Part shown: in pieces, positions 21,301 to 32,872 of the stretch | Layout of the letters: every line of letters begins with the position of its first letter | Numbering within the stretch: the first letter of the stretch is position 1 | Source: Isohypsibius dastychi | Lineage: Eukaryota > Tardigrada > Eutardigrada > Parachela > Isohypsibiidae | Direction: 5' to 3' | NCBI GenBank assembly: GCA_034696485.1 | Contig: JAQIWT010000082.1 | Span: 1-37,798 of the forward strand | DNA length: 37,798 bases | The notes under the pieces: generated by a model | What the model was told of the DNA's origin: nothing | The model's input: the letters and a program-made list of their open reading frames with translations, nothing else | Database searches by the model: none | Translations under genes and position numbers: made by a program

Positions 21301-24300
21301 TTGTTGCTGCTGATTCTGCTCGAACTCCTGCCGAATGCCAAAGTCATTCATAAGTGGCAATGGTTGTTGGAGCAGTGATTGTTGTTGTTGTTCCTGCTGT
21401 TGCTGGATCTGTTGCTGTTGCTGTTGCTGCTGCTGCTGCTGTTGTTGTTGTTGCTGATTCGGTTGCTGCTGCTGCTGTTGTTGCTGTTGTTGGTTCTGCT
21501 GGATACCACCAAAATTACTGTTTGGGTTGTCTGGCATCGGAACATTGTCACGAGCTTCGAAATTGTGAGTCTGTTGAGACTGGAAATTCAGGGGGATCGC
21601 CTGTTCACGCTGTTGAATATCTGGTCCATATCCAGCTGGAAAACCTTGTTGATCCATGAAATTATTCGTTAGTCTTCCTTGGAACTGTTGATTGGGGTTC
21701 CTGATATCGGTCAATGCCATCGCTTCGTTTTGTCGAGCAATATTCTCTTGCAATTGGATCAGCTGAGGGGGTAGCATCTCGTTTTGTGGATTCGGCGCTT
21801 CTAGAGGGTTCATGATTGATGGTAACTGACCAACCCGAGACTCCAGAGAGTTGCCAGTTTCCAGAGACAACGTGCTACCCGATCGCCCACAAAATACAGT
21901 ATGCTCGAGGTCACATATTCCCAGCCCTTCAAATCCGCTTCGTTTGAACAAAAAAAAAGTTTTCAGAACATCGAAAATCTCACTTTCGTTGAAGATTTGT
22001 CCCTGTGGGCATTGTAACCGAGTCTTCTTCCCGTACGCGTTACAATTGTAATACACTCTGCAGCCTTGGGTAAGATCAGCAAAAAGTCCCATCTTCCCAG
22101 CACAGTCGAAGTCCTGACACAGTCATTAGCGTACATACATGAAGAAATCAGAAAGCCTCGAGGCTTACGTCCAAACTTCTGGATGTTAGGCAGTTCACGT
22201 TATGTGGATCGTCGCATGCTCCGCTGGATTCATAAGCTTTACGTAAACCAACACGTGAAGAAGTAGTTGAAAAACACTCACTTCACTTCGTTGTACATCA
22301 GAATGCCCGGACATGTGAAGCTGGAAGAATGGTACAACACATTGACCTTTGAAATTAACTTCATTTTGAATCTCCATACTTGTACGTTCTTCCCTCTGCC
22401 GAACAAAAGTAATACGACTTGCAGTTGCTGACGGGATCTGGGTAGAAGCCGATTTTGTCCGAGCAAAACCCTCCGCCAACCTGAATTACATTCAAATCAT
22501 TGACATACAGAAATAAGCGCATCGTAGACTTCTCTGAATGAATTTCAAACAAAACCCTCGCTTTTGTGGTAACGCATTAGAAGTGTCATTCATCACTGCC
22601 ATTATTGAAGCACTATTCATCGTTGAAAGTTCCACGAAAAATATCCGATAACACGTTTTTGGTTGTGATCTTTTTTTGCATGAGCATTAAGATCTAACAG
22701 TAGCTGACTTGTTTCTGACATGGTCGGGTGGCAAGAAATTAATTGACCAGGTGGCCTTGAGACACAACATGAGTTCTCTCCAAAATCTGCACGCCTGGCG
22801 TTCGTTCGCATTTCTTGGTGGACAGTCACTTACCAGAAGAGAACTGCAAGAGACCCGTTCGGGAAAGTCGCAGCTGCCAAGGAGTTCGTTGAATCTCAAG
22901 TGCGCTGGACACTGCAAGAGATGCTTGGGACCATTTGGCATGCACACCCTGCAGAACAAGAGGACATTTTCGTTGACCAGCTCGAAGGCTTTGTCACAGG
23001 CACTCGACGAAAAAAGGCGAAACTACTTACCAGTAGGAAGTGCATCCTGAAGAAATATCGGCAAACAAACCGTATCTGCCGCTGCAGTCAAAACTCTATA
23101 ATGAACATTTTTCGGTCCAGTTCAGTTCAAAACAATGTTTTGTCGTTTTATCCAAAATTTAAAATCAAGAAAAGTTTGTGGCTGTGGTCCAATTTTGGCG
23201 TTTGAAAATATTCGTTTTGTAAAGATTATTTCGTTCCGTTTCATGTAAGTTTAAAACAATACTCAGTTGCGACTCACGCTGCTCGTCGTGAAAGATATGG
23301 TATTTCCAGTTGGGCTCTGGCGTTCAGAGATTGACTCCGCTGCAAAATCAGGAGCTGGTCTAGCACCATCAATATTTCCATTCAGCGTCGGTTGCTGCTG
23401 TCCATCGGTAAAGTGGGATCTCGCAGGGACTACAAGACGGTAGATAAAAAACAACCGGAACAAAATCGGCATTTCATTATGTTGTTACTTGGTTGAGAAG
23501 GTGTTGGACTAAGAACATTGTTACTGGTAGCTGTTTGTGTCGAATAGCGACTGAATGGTCCCGAAAGGACATAGGAAGCCGGAGAAACAGGTCCGCAGTT
23601 TTGTGGTAGATCACATGCCCCGCAGTTCTGAAGCAAAATACCTTTGTAATTGGGCTGGTATAAACAGTGCCTTTATTGCGGAGGACAAAAAATAATGAGT
23701 AGCATGTTGCACCTCATTAAAAAACAATCCTTCCGGACAGCGAAAGTGACTTTTCTCGCCGTTTATACAGAAGAAGTATGAGCTACGATCTGTGCTGAAC
23801 GGGTCCGCGAAAAAGCCGGTCCGGCCATTACAACTAAAAATCTGTGAAAATAACAATTCAATATGTGATAGGAGGTGTCGCTTCAGTGATCGTCTTTGAC
23901 ATTGAAGTATAGTTCGCCGTTGGCAGAACATGATAATCAACAGTAATTAGGTGGTTCGTGGCATTGTTATGTGACCAATTCAAACTTCACCACACTTTTG
24001 TCATTTTTTATGTTGTATCAGAAAAAACGTATCAAAAGGTAATTATAAACTTCAAAAATATTGGAAGACATACCGCATCGGAGGAACAAACAACTTTGTT
24101 CGATTTCTGGCATGATAATGTGTCTTGATCGAATATCAATCCAGCTGGACACGATAGTTTGTCGAATGAACCATCCGGAAGGCAATTAAAGAATGTTTGG
24201 CAGTTGTGTTCTAGGTCAGCGACATATCCGGTATTTCCTCGGCATTTCGAAAACGTCGAACTTCTCGGAATACTTGTGGGTCGTTGTATCCAAACATCTG

Positions 24301-25083
24301 CGGTGGGGATCGTCGCAAACGTGCCTGGGAAAAATGGACTGGCGTTTTGGACATCTATTCCGTTTTCCTGGAGAATCTGGAGACGAGTTTTGTCGGGGAC
24401 AGGTTGATCTTGGCTAGAAACCTTTACACAGGAAGAAACATTGTTTGAACCAACTAGTTGAGTTAAAAACCTCCGAAAACGGTATAATTACCTGGTTTAA
24501 CGACTGCGTTATTATTCTGGGAATCAAATTAGATTCCATTTGCGATGTATTGAATGGTCCATTTTGTAATAAGCGTGGGTTGAAATTTCCGTTTTTTCCA
24601 GAGAAACTGGAGTTTGCGCCACTTCGGGATTGAAGATTCGAATTCTTTAGATGGTTTGTCACTACAGTCCGTATCATAGAGGAATTCAGCTGTGGAGCAG
24701 TCTGATTGAGCACCTGATAACAGTCGCTGCCGATTTTTCTTCACAGAAACCGTTAAAATTCAATGGACTTACTTTGGTCATTTCATATCGAAGTTTACTT
24801 TCAGGAGATAAAGCAATACCAACAAATCTTTCCGCTATGGGCATATCTTGCGTAATAACAGAACAAAAGGTGGCAATCAAGACCACTGTCCATCTGGTCA
24901 CACAACCTGCGAATTTTTGCGTTCAATTGTAGTATTGGTAAATTAATTTACTTCGATGTTTGTTTTCAAACTTTGAAAAGGAAACAATGATATTTCATTT
25001 TGAAATACCCCAACAAATATATATGCTAGCCAAAAATATTTCATAAAAATGGCACTCTTACCAGACGCTGTAATCCAAAACAT
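18397..25083 (-). CDS. Secreted ten-domain CBM14 chitin-binding protein with Gln-rich centre (gene B)
   Basis: Exons: 25083-25062, 24906-24773, 24713-24492, 24421-24074, 23841-23713, 23627-23489, 23429-23278, 23095-23031, 22948-22834, 22480-22380, 22320-22282, 22223-22169, 22113-20165, 20124-20060, 19992-19939, 19878-19799, 19735-19580, 19526-19470, 19404-19168, 19010-18822, 18766-18671 and 18615-18397. Frames join throughout; 1540 aa, or 1521 if 21983-21927 is also spliced out. Signal peptide MFWITASG plus WTVVLIATFCSVITQ. Ten peritrophin-A domains, recognised by C-x-G-x-x-G, YYxC, CP and FN-x-CD-x-P-x-x-V-x-C. Five lie before and five after a roughly 590-residue Gln/Asn/Pro-rich segment with poly-Gln runs. 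Domains 7 and 8 lack cysteines 2 and 6; domain 2 lacks cysteine 2. Expected to bind chitin outside the cell in cuticle or gut lining. Domain 1 resembles domain 1 of gene A (CRGxTGYVAD), so the two are related tandem genes. Confidence 0.82.
21372..21503 (-). repeat. CAA/CAG poly-glutamine tract in gene B
   Basis: Mixed CAG/CAA codons encode runs of 10 and 16 Gln plus shorter ones, broken by Asn-Pro, Ile and Glu. The mix of both codons makes it less expansion-prone than a pure CAG run. Confidence 0.85.
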
Positions 25084-26067
25084 TTGAGAATCCGATTCGC
25101 TCTCAAGCGCAATTCGCGCCGATAACATTAATACATCCGGTGAAAAATATCCTCATAATGAACACGAGAATTCAGATATGGAATAACGCTGATTGTTCGA
25201 CAAAGAATATTGAAATTCATTCAACTTGATGCAAGAGCTAGATGATAAGATTTTTTCTCCACCGGAAGAGATATGAAGAGCGACACCAATTTAAAATTAA
25301 ATGATCTTAGGCCGATTAACGCTTAAGTACGATTCCACGCCATCATTTCACTCTCGACTATAAACAACGCCCGTTATTAAGTAGGCATAATATTTGCTAA
25401 GGACTTAGTAGCAGCTACCTGCTTTTTGTTCACCTCAAGTGTCTCTTCATCCCCATCAACTTGGAGAAGATGACTAGTTTCATTTGCTTAGTGCTCAAAT
25501 TAATTTCTATGAGGTGTTGGACCGTCACAAAAAACGTTCGCTAAATCATGTCTGACTTCTATTTTTGTGGTTTTTTTCCAAAGTTCAAGCGATGTTCCGT
25601 GTTTTGGAAACTCTGACCACTCATCTGCAATCAGTATTTCCGGTGGCATTGCAGTTTGTTCTACGTGGATAAAATAAAACATGCTAATTTTGTCGGAAAA
25701 GGATTTCGTTCCTCATTCGGTCGATGTCGTTTGTTAAACACTGGTCGAACATGACAATCACTTTGTTTCTTTATGTCCGACCATTCCCCAATCAACTAAC
25801 AAAGAAAGGCGGTAGTGGCTCATTTGAATGTTTGCACTCAAGTGGTTTCTGGATTGTAAAAAAACGATCAGGTCTAGGTGGGCAGCTCTGACAAAATTGG
25901 CTGAACTCACAGCTACAACCACTTGTTGCTCTTCGGAGAAAATTCGACGTTACAGTCAGAAAATAAACATATTTATTGCAGAAGTAAATTAACGGGAGAA
26001 AAATAAAACCAGATCTCTTACACCGGAAAAGGTTATTCGAAGGCTGCTGTTACTTACTTAGACACCT
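25084..26067. other. Intergenic between genes B and A
   Basis: 5' flank of gene B and 3' flank of gene A. A polyadenylation signal for gene A lies at 25972-25977. No TATA box is evident just upstream of 25083. No coding exon is supported. Confidence 0.5.
25972..25977 (-). promoter_or_regulatory. Polyadenylation signal of gene A
   Basis: TTTATT on plus (AATAAA on the sense strand), about 90 bases past the TGA at 26068-26070. Confidence 0.5.
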
Positions 26068-29000
26068 TCATCCCTGGAAAAATTTTAAATTCTGTACTAG
26101 ATTGCTAAAGTTCTGGGTTTGAAAGACTAGAGATTTATTCTGGGGTTTATAGTAACTCCTTTGTCTTGAGTCGCGAAGCCAGCTCTTTTTGGAGGTCATG
26201 TTGTCGGCCGTTGTTTTCAAGTCGATCACCGGTAACATCGATACCGGCGTTTCAGGCGCAATGTACTTCTTGGCAGTTGGATCGTCTTCCGAGCTTGACG
26301 GCGCTAGCTGTGCATTCTCTGAAAAGTTCGCTCCATTATAGTTCACATATTCATCGGCGTAAAAGCTTGGCAGACGTCCGTGTGTCGCGACTGTATCGGC
26401 GTAAAGAGAGCTATCGTAACCGCGAACAAGTGGTAACCTTCCATAGACTTGTTGCGAGTTGCTCAAAGGGATTTCCAGCTCCATAGATTGGTCAATATTA
26501 CTCGCGGCGTAATCAGCGGCATAAGGGGCTGCTCCAAAGTTGGACCCATATGAAGAAGCGAGGTTCCCAGACTCCCCACTACCGTAAGAGCCACCCGTGT
26601 TAACATTCTGCCCAGACCCGTCAAGTACGGTCGTGGTGACCGGTATCCTCACGTTTATGGTACCACCATTTCCCGCCACACAGTTGCAGTTGCTGCAATA
26701 ATCAGCGGTCAGTTTGGTTAAGCGAAAAAAAAACATGAATTACCGGGGATCATCACATGCGTTAATCTTTGTGTTGAATTGCATTCCGGTAGGACAACGA
26801 AAACCTGTGCCCCTACCGTTCTGTTCGCAGCTGTAAAAGGTCATACATGACTGTGTGACATCTGGAACAAATGTGTTGGCCGTGTTTCCTGTCATGCAGA
26901 CTTTTACACCCTGAAATTAATAGATACCGTAGATGAAACTGTCAAAAACTGCTATGCGATAAACTTACCGGTTGGACAATACCCGGTACATTTGTGAAGC
27001 AATTCACATTCTGTGGGACATCGCAGGTGCCTAGATTTTCATTGAACAGCAAGTTCCCACTACACATTCTCATCTCTCCGCTCCCATCTTCCGTGCACAT
27101 AGCGTACCAGCTGCACCCACTTGTGCGATCAGCAAACATTCCACTTCTTCCGATACAGAGCGTGGGAACCTGTCTTGAATCGGGTCCCTGTGGTGTTCCA
27201 CCTTGTCCCGCATTTCTAGGATCTTCTCTTCCGGTGAAAGTTATATCAACTGAGATACCGGGTCGTAGAACTTGTTGGCTCTCCGGTGTAAGCACAGCAG
27301 GTGGTTGGATCTGGTTGACTCCGTAGTAACCACTTCCCCACATTGGTTGATTTACATAATCGACCCGGGAACCGTAACCATTCTCATTGTTCCCGTAACT
27401 GTTGCCCTCCTGGTTACCTTGTTGATAGAAAGTCTGCTCTCCACTAGGCGGATAAGGATTATAAGTCACCGCTGGAGCCGTAACCACCTGTTGCGGGTAA
27501 AATGGCGCGTCGGTGACCACAGGCCGAGATCCACCGTTACCTATACCGTTGTTACCGTATCCACCAGCACCGCCGGAAACCGCGTATCTGATCTCGTTTT
27601 CATTGTTTCCAAACTGATTGGAGTTGAAGACAGTGGTGGTTTCAGGTCTGAAAACTGGACGAGGTGTTGCCGGACCCTGGTTTCCATATTCCCCTCCTTG
27701 GCTATACTGGATATTGTTTTCGCTGTTCACATTCTGCACTGGGTAGTTCGGCTGGACAGCCGGTTGCTGAATAGACCCATAGGAGCTCTGTGTTGTTACC
27801 AGAGGGCGTGTATTCTGGTATGTTCCGGTAAATGTTCCACCGTAAGCACTGTTGCCACTCGGTGCATAACCTCCAGTGAAATATCCATTTCCTAGGTTCT
27901 GGTTTTCGGTGGTTTGCGGGGTGGCTGGCGGTCTTTGTGAACCCGACCCAACTTGGAATGGGAAAACACATTGACCAAGAACGGGATCAAAGATTGTCTC
28001 CTGAGGACATCGCTGGGGGACGAAAGTCCCATCTGGTGTACAGCGTGCGTAAGCTTGCCTGTTGGTGGGATTAGCGTAGTACCCGGCAGGCCGAACGCGG
28101 CAGTCCAGCGGTTGGTTGTTCCAGTCCACGGAGACGTACTGCAAAATTTCCTGGAAAAATCGTTTCAATCAAATTGATCAAAGAGCACATAAGACAAAAT
28201 GTTAAAAGAATGACTATTAATCGTTCTGCTTTACACAGCTTTAGCGCTATATTGGTAAGTAGAAAAATTCGGTGATCTTGAAAGTAAGCTTGTTTTAGCG
28301 TACGCTTTGTGGTCGCTGAGTAAAGCCTCCTTGGCGCAGATAATCCGGCCAATCACACACAGCAGATTCTGAAAGACCCACGTCATTGTTCGGGATGCTG
28401 TTCATGAAAATATGCTTTTGACTTACGTTCATTGAAGACTAAATTGGCTGCAAGAAGAAAAACAACATGGAACTTGTGTTGGATGCTGACATGAGAAATA
28501 AATTGATCTCACATGGACAAACATATTGGAATTTAACTCCGTCAGCATGGCACATGTAGAATATTCTGCCACCGCGGTTCTGATCGGCATAGAACCCATC
28601 TTTGCCGCGACAATCAAAGTTCGGAGAGTTAAGCGTATTTGGCAAAAAGTCCTAGAGTCAAAGCAATCAACAATAATTTGCTGTTTGTATAACAAGATTA
28701 GTCATGTGAAAAAACACCAAAAAAAACGAAGTACCCATTTTTCGTTTTTTTGTTGACTCACCGGGACTACCTGGTTCCGGCACCGAACATTTTGGGGCCA
28801 GTCACACACGGCGAGTGACTACAAAAATAATGAATCACGATTATCCAAATAACCAGATCAAATCTTGATATTTGAACAGAATTATGACAGATCAGCATAC
28901 ATTGTTGAAGAGAAGGGTATTTGGACATTCGAATCGGTTTGGAATTCCTTCCGGATTGCAGTATATGAACTGAGAGCATCCCGTTTCGATGATTGCATAA

Positions 29001-31058
29001 TAGCCGATTTTGCCTCGGCAATCATAGTTATTGTCCTTTACGCAAACAAAGAGAAGAAAAGGCGTTATTTGTCATCACGTTCTACTCTCTCTTCAAGACC
29101 CGCTTACGATGCCTAATCCAGGATTAGAATTGGCGCTGCTGTAAAACGTCGTCGTACCTCCATTGGCTCCAGACTGTGGGGTGACCACATTGACCGACGG
29201 ATAAGTCGAACCAATACCATTCCACGGAAGTCGCTGCGTAATCGCATCAATATTACTTATCGGACTTTGGGTCATTCCTCCGTAATTATAGTTGTTATAG
29301 TAGGAGTAGAGTGGCGGACCAGGGGCTGGTCCGGAAGTCACCGCCGTGATAGGGGGTCGAATGACTACCGATGGTCGTGTCGTCGCACCACATGTCACCG
29401 TTTCTGGAGAGTCACAGGAAAGAGAGAGCGGATTCCAGCGAAGATTCCCCGGACATGTGTGGAGATATGTCACTCCGGCATTACAGTAAAATGAGCGTCG
29501 ACAGTCCGGATCGTTGCCCTGGTACCACCCGTTCCGGCCAGTGCAATCAAAAACCTGAATCAGACACTGTGTACCTAAATCATTATTTCAAAGCACCAAA
29601 TTGAAACCGATTTTGATAGAAAAAATGAATGCCGTGAAATTAATTTACGGAACCTACACTTGAATCAACGCGAACTCCGTAACATCTACTGAGATCATTA
29701 TCACAACTGCTGCTGAGCTCGTTGAACGCTTGACCGGTAGGACAGCGTAAAAACTGGCTGTTACCATCCTGACAAAAATAGTAGGTTGAGCAGTCTGCGG
29801 GATTTGAGAAGAATCCAGGTCCTCGTGTTTGGCAGAATGAATTCTGTAAAGTCAGCAAAGGAGCAATCATGAATATCAGCCATATTTATTGACAAAACAG
29901 AATTAATTCTTACTCGTCCATCCGCAGTTGGCTGACTCGGGTATGTCGGGGTTTGTGGTGGCTGGTTGCCACATCGGACATTCTGAGGGATGTCACAACA
30001 GCCAATTTGCTCGTTGAAGATCAGCCCATCTATAAGATGTTTCGTTTTAATATTTTGAACGAAAACCAATCTTTGAAGAAAGAGCGATTCCCTTGTGAAA
30101 ACGGAACTCACCAGGGCAGCTCAACTGGCGTGATCGTCCGCTTGGTTCACAGAAGAAGAATCTTCGGCAACCGGAAGAATAGTCCGAAAAGAATCCACGC
30201 TTTCCCGTACACTGATAAAGCATTACGACAAAGCATTACGATCAGTTCTGACTTCAAAATCGGACGGAATTAAAGTTGCCTACCGATACAGTTGTCTGAC
30301 CCGTCTGAGACCCATCCAGCAAACCAGCGCAGTTGACTTCATGTGGCATCTTACAGCACTGTGTGTTCTCATCGAACTGATAGTTTCCCGGACATGTACT
30401 TGTTGTTACCGTACCATCGGGAAGACAGTTGAAAAACACTTGACAATTTCGGTTAATATCTGCCACATATCCAGTTCGACCTCGACAGACCGAGGGAGAG
30501 AGCGGGGACGCTGGAGCCCCATAGGATGTGGGTCCGTATCCCTGCTATAAAATACCCGTTTTTCGCCACTAGTCTTTCTTGATCAATAATAGTACGTGAC
30601 CTTTTGAAAACCCCAACATGTTTGGTCATGATTCATTACTTAATAAAATCAAATCCGAATTTTGAATACTATGGTAGATGCCTGTTCTGGTCAACTCAGC
30701 AGAACGTGAGGACTAACACCAACTTGAATAAAAAAAGCCGCACACGTTCTTTGATTTTGTTGTAATGAATCACAAATTCGGGCAAGCTAATCCAAATGGA
30801 TATGATCGTAATGAGTGGAGATAATCCTCGCACTTCCCGTCACAAACTGGTCAAATTTCACCTTACCTGCGAAAGTTGTCGGATCTTTGGTAACTGAGTC
30901 TCATCTAATGCTTGAGCCGAGCAATGGACCACGGATATCAGAAGAAGTAGCAGTATGTCTGGGAAATATTAGCAGTTAATAATGTGAAGATTCAATAATT
31001 AAATTTTGTATAATAATTCGAAAAACAAGTTACCGAAACCAATTACACTTCCGGCCAT
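26068..31058 (-). CDS. Secreted nine-domain CBM14 chitin-binding protein (gene A)
   Basis: Exons: 31058-31034, 30958-30867, 30541-30284, 30211-30112, 30029-29914, 29843-29649, 29554-29108, 29035-28901, 28818-28762, 28651-28513, 28447-28427, 28368-28304, 28150-26969, 26910-26744 and 26692-26068. Phases agree throughout; 1207 aa. Signal peptide MAGSVIGFDILLLLLISVV, cleaved near CSAQA. Nine CBM14 domains follow: D1 on exon 3, D2 exons 4-5, D3 exon 6, D4 exon 7, D5 exons 8-9, D6 exons 10-12 (with a 21-nt microexon), D7 and D8 at the two ends of exon 13, D9 exons 14-15. A Gly/Asn/Tyr/Gln-rich linker of about 270 residues separates D7 and D8. A Tyr/Ser-rich tail of about 200 residues follows D9. 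D6 and D7 lack cysteines 2 and 6; the rest are complete six-cysteine domains. Extracellular chitin binding in cuticle or peritrophic matrix is the expected role. The upstream neighbour of gene B and structurally its sister. Confidence 0.84.
28427..28447 (-). other. 21-nt microexon in gene A
   Basis: Flanked by a TCTTGCAG acceptor and a GTAAGT donor, phase 1 on both sides. It supplies the SNLVFNE strip between cysteine 4 (CP) and cysteine 5 (AVCDWP) of CBM14 domain 6. Without it the domain would lack the conserved FN segment. Confidence 0.7.
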
Positions 31059-31118
31059 GCTTACCTAGAAGTTTCCCAGTGGGTGACATATTCCTTATCA
31101 CGAAAGATCCAGTGGTTG

Positions 31119-31124
31119 TTTATA
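31119..31124 (-). promoter_or_regulatory. TATA box of gene A
   Basis: TATAAA on the minus strand, 61-66 bases upstream of the gene A ATG at 31058, in the context GCTCTATAAACAACC. A transcription start about 30 bases downstream (near 31090) would give a short 5' leader. Confidence 0.55.
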
Positions 31125-32715
31125 GAGCTCGGATTTCCGGTGTAGCAACAACAATGGTGATAAACATTAGTCGCCACAGTCCGGTTGCTGTTGATAAACA
31201 ATAACAGCTGCTCAAGTTGCGATCGTTAGCTTCATGTGAAATAATTTCCGCCTCCACAATTATCAATTCCAGACTGAGCGTTACAGTCAAGAGATATGTG
31301 GTCAACAAAAGCGCGGTTCTCGAGTGAGACTCTTGGAGTAAAATAACTCGTCGGACATGCAGATGGTTTGCAGTGGATGGGTGCACAGAAAACTCGTTTG
31401 CGTTCGCTGACAGGGATGATCGGAAATATGATTGAGAAGATAGTTCATATACCAATAAATGGCAGCGGTCCGAGGAAATTCGCTTTTACATAGAGATGGT
31501 CTTTCACGATGAAAGCAAGTGACGCCCTCCCTTTGTTTGTTGTTTGCACAATGCCAGATTTTCACTGATCTCGACAAAACTTCACCAAGATTCGCGCCAA
31601 GATCATCAAAGAGAATCCAACGGAAAACCGACCGGAAAAACTGAAATTTCAAAATTTAATTTGCCGCAGCAATCAAGGTAAGAATTCAACAAATACTTTA
31701 CGTTAAATTGGATTTTGTTATTTTATTTGAACTGTTCTTTGATACCACATTAAATGTTACGTTTAATTTCTTCCCGTGCTTCGCGTAATATTTGATCTGT
31801 TACAATTCTGACAAGTAAACCAAGTGACCGAAAAATCATACAGAAACAATTGATCATATCGACGCTGCTGAACAGAACAGGTCGGTGTACCGGTGTTCAT
31901 ATTGTCTTGTCCGATTAAAACGAGAGGTTAACAATTTTAATGCGCAGTGTGCTTCATAACTAATCGGTTTATTGCGTCCAAATTTAAATACAGTTTGCTC
32001 TGATTATCTGGCTTTCTAATTTTTTGTTCACATGTCCAGGACAGGAATCTGATGGAAATTCATGGCCAACGACTCAGATCGCGTTCGTGCAGGTGCAACA
32101 GTGTATCAGAGCAATGCGCATCTGTTATCTTATTTATATTTTAATACTCGACGGATCTTAGATTTAGTCTGTCGAACCTCAAACTACTAGGATCTTAGCG
32201 TAGGTGACAAGAGTGACCATGAGCGGCAAACCACTTGTTGCTCGCGTGAGTGTTGTCATCGCGAAGTAACCGGCGGCTAATTTGGAACCATAACCGAGAA
32301 ATACAAAAAACTTTCAATCAAGAAAATGAATTCGTTCGAAACCTTCAAAAACTTCATGCCGTTTTTACTGAGTTGCTGACTTTCAGTGAACAGCTAAAAT
32401 CTCGCAATGAGTAACTACAAACACTTTGAACATCTCAGAGCGAAACTGCTCTAAGCACGTAGTTGGACGACACCATGAAATATTTCCACAAAGAAACATC
32501 TGCATCAAAACAATTGCAAAACAACGCGGCTAATCCGTAAGCTCCTATTGAACATCTAAACAGCCATAGTGAATCCATGGCCAAGTCCAAGTGATGAATC
32601 TCGCCAAAAATGCAAAGAATTGTGAACGGTCGAAAACTCCAATACATAAACAAAATAACAAGTGCCCAGTTTCCATTGCGAATACATGCCAGTAGATCAG
32701 AATTCAGAATCTAAT

Positions 32716-32721
32716 TTTATT
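32716..32721 (-). promoter_or_regulatory. Polyadenylation signal of gene C
   Basis: TTTATT on plus (AATAAA on the sense strand), about 150 bases beyond the TAA at 32873-32875. Confidence 0.4.
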
Positions 32722-32872
32722 TCCAGTCTAAAGAGAAGATGAAAACAAGCCAGATTAGTAAACTGTTCAACAAAAGCCATTTTTCACATGGGCCCAGTAA
32801 ACAAAACCTGGATTAGTAACAAAGTGCATAATGGAGAAATTACTCAAAGTAACTTCAGAATCTTAAAACTTA

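Larger units (their letters stand above)
31059..32872. other. 1.8-kb intergenic region between genes A and C
   Basis: Contains the gene A promoter (TATA at 31119-31124) and the 3' flank of gene C, with an AATAAA-type signal (TTTATT on plus) at 32716-32721. The remaining sequence is AT-leaning, and I see no supported exon, RNA gene or repeat. Confidence 0.5.

Noticed and set aside
21354-21672. Plus-strand open frames coding poly-Leu and poly-Ala/Val
   Set aside because: They are the reverse complement of the CAG/CAA tract of gene B. The composition is explained by the glutamine codons, and no start context, splice partner or family similarity supports them.
26166-27895. Plus-strand open frames opposite gene A
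   Set aside because: They are antisense shadows of the long low-complexity exon of gene A. Cysteine spacing and splice signals support only the minus strand.
31120-31652. Minus-strand open frames upstream of gene A
   Set aside because: They overlap the gene A promoter, have no recognisable family, and no splice sites connect them to the signal-peptide exon at 31058.
32000-32700. Possible RNA gene or coding exon in the A-C intergenic region
   Set aside because: No tRNA box pair, no stable repeat and no frame with splice support could be seen by eye.
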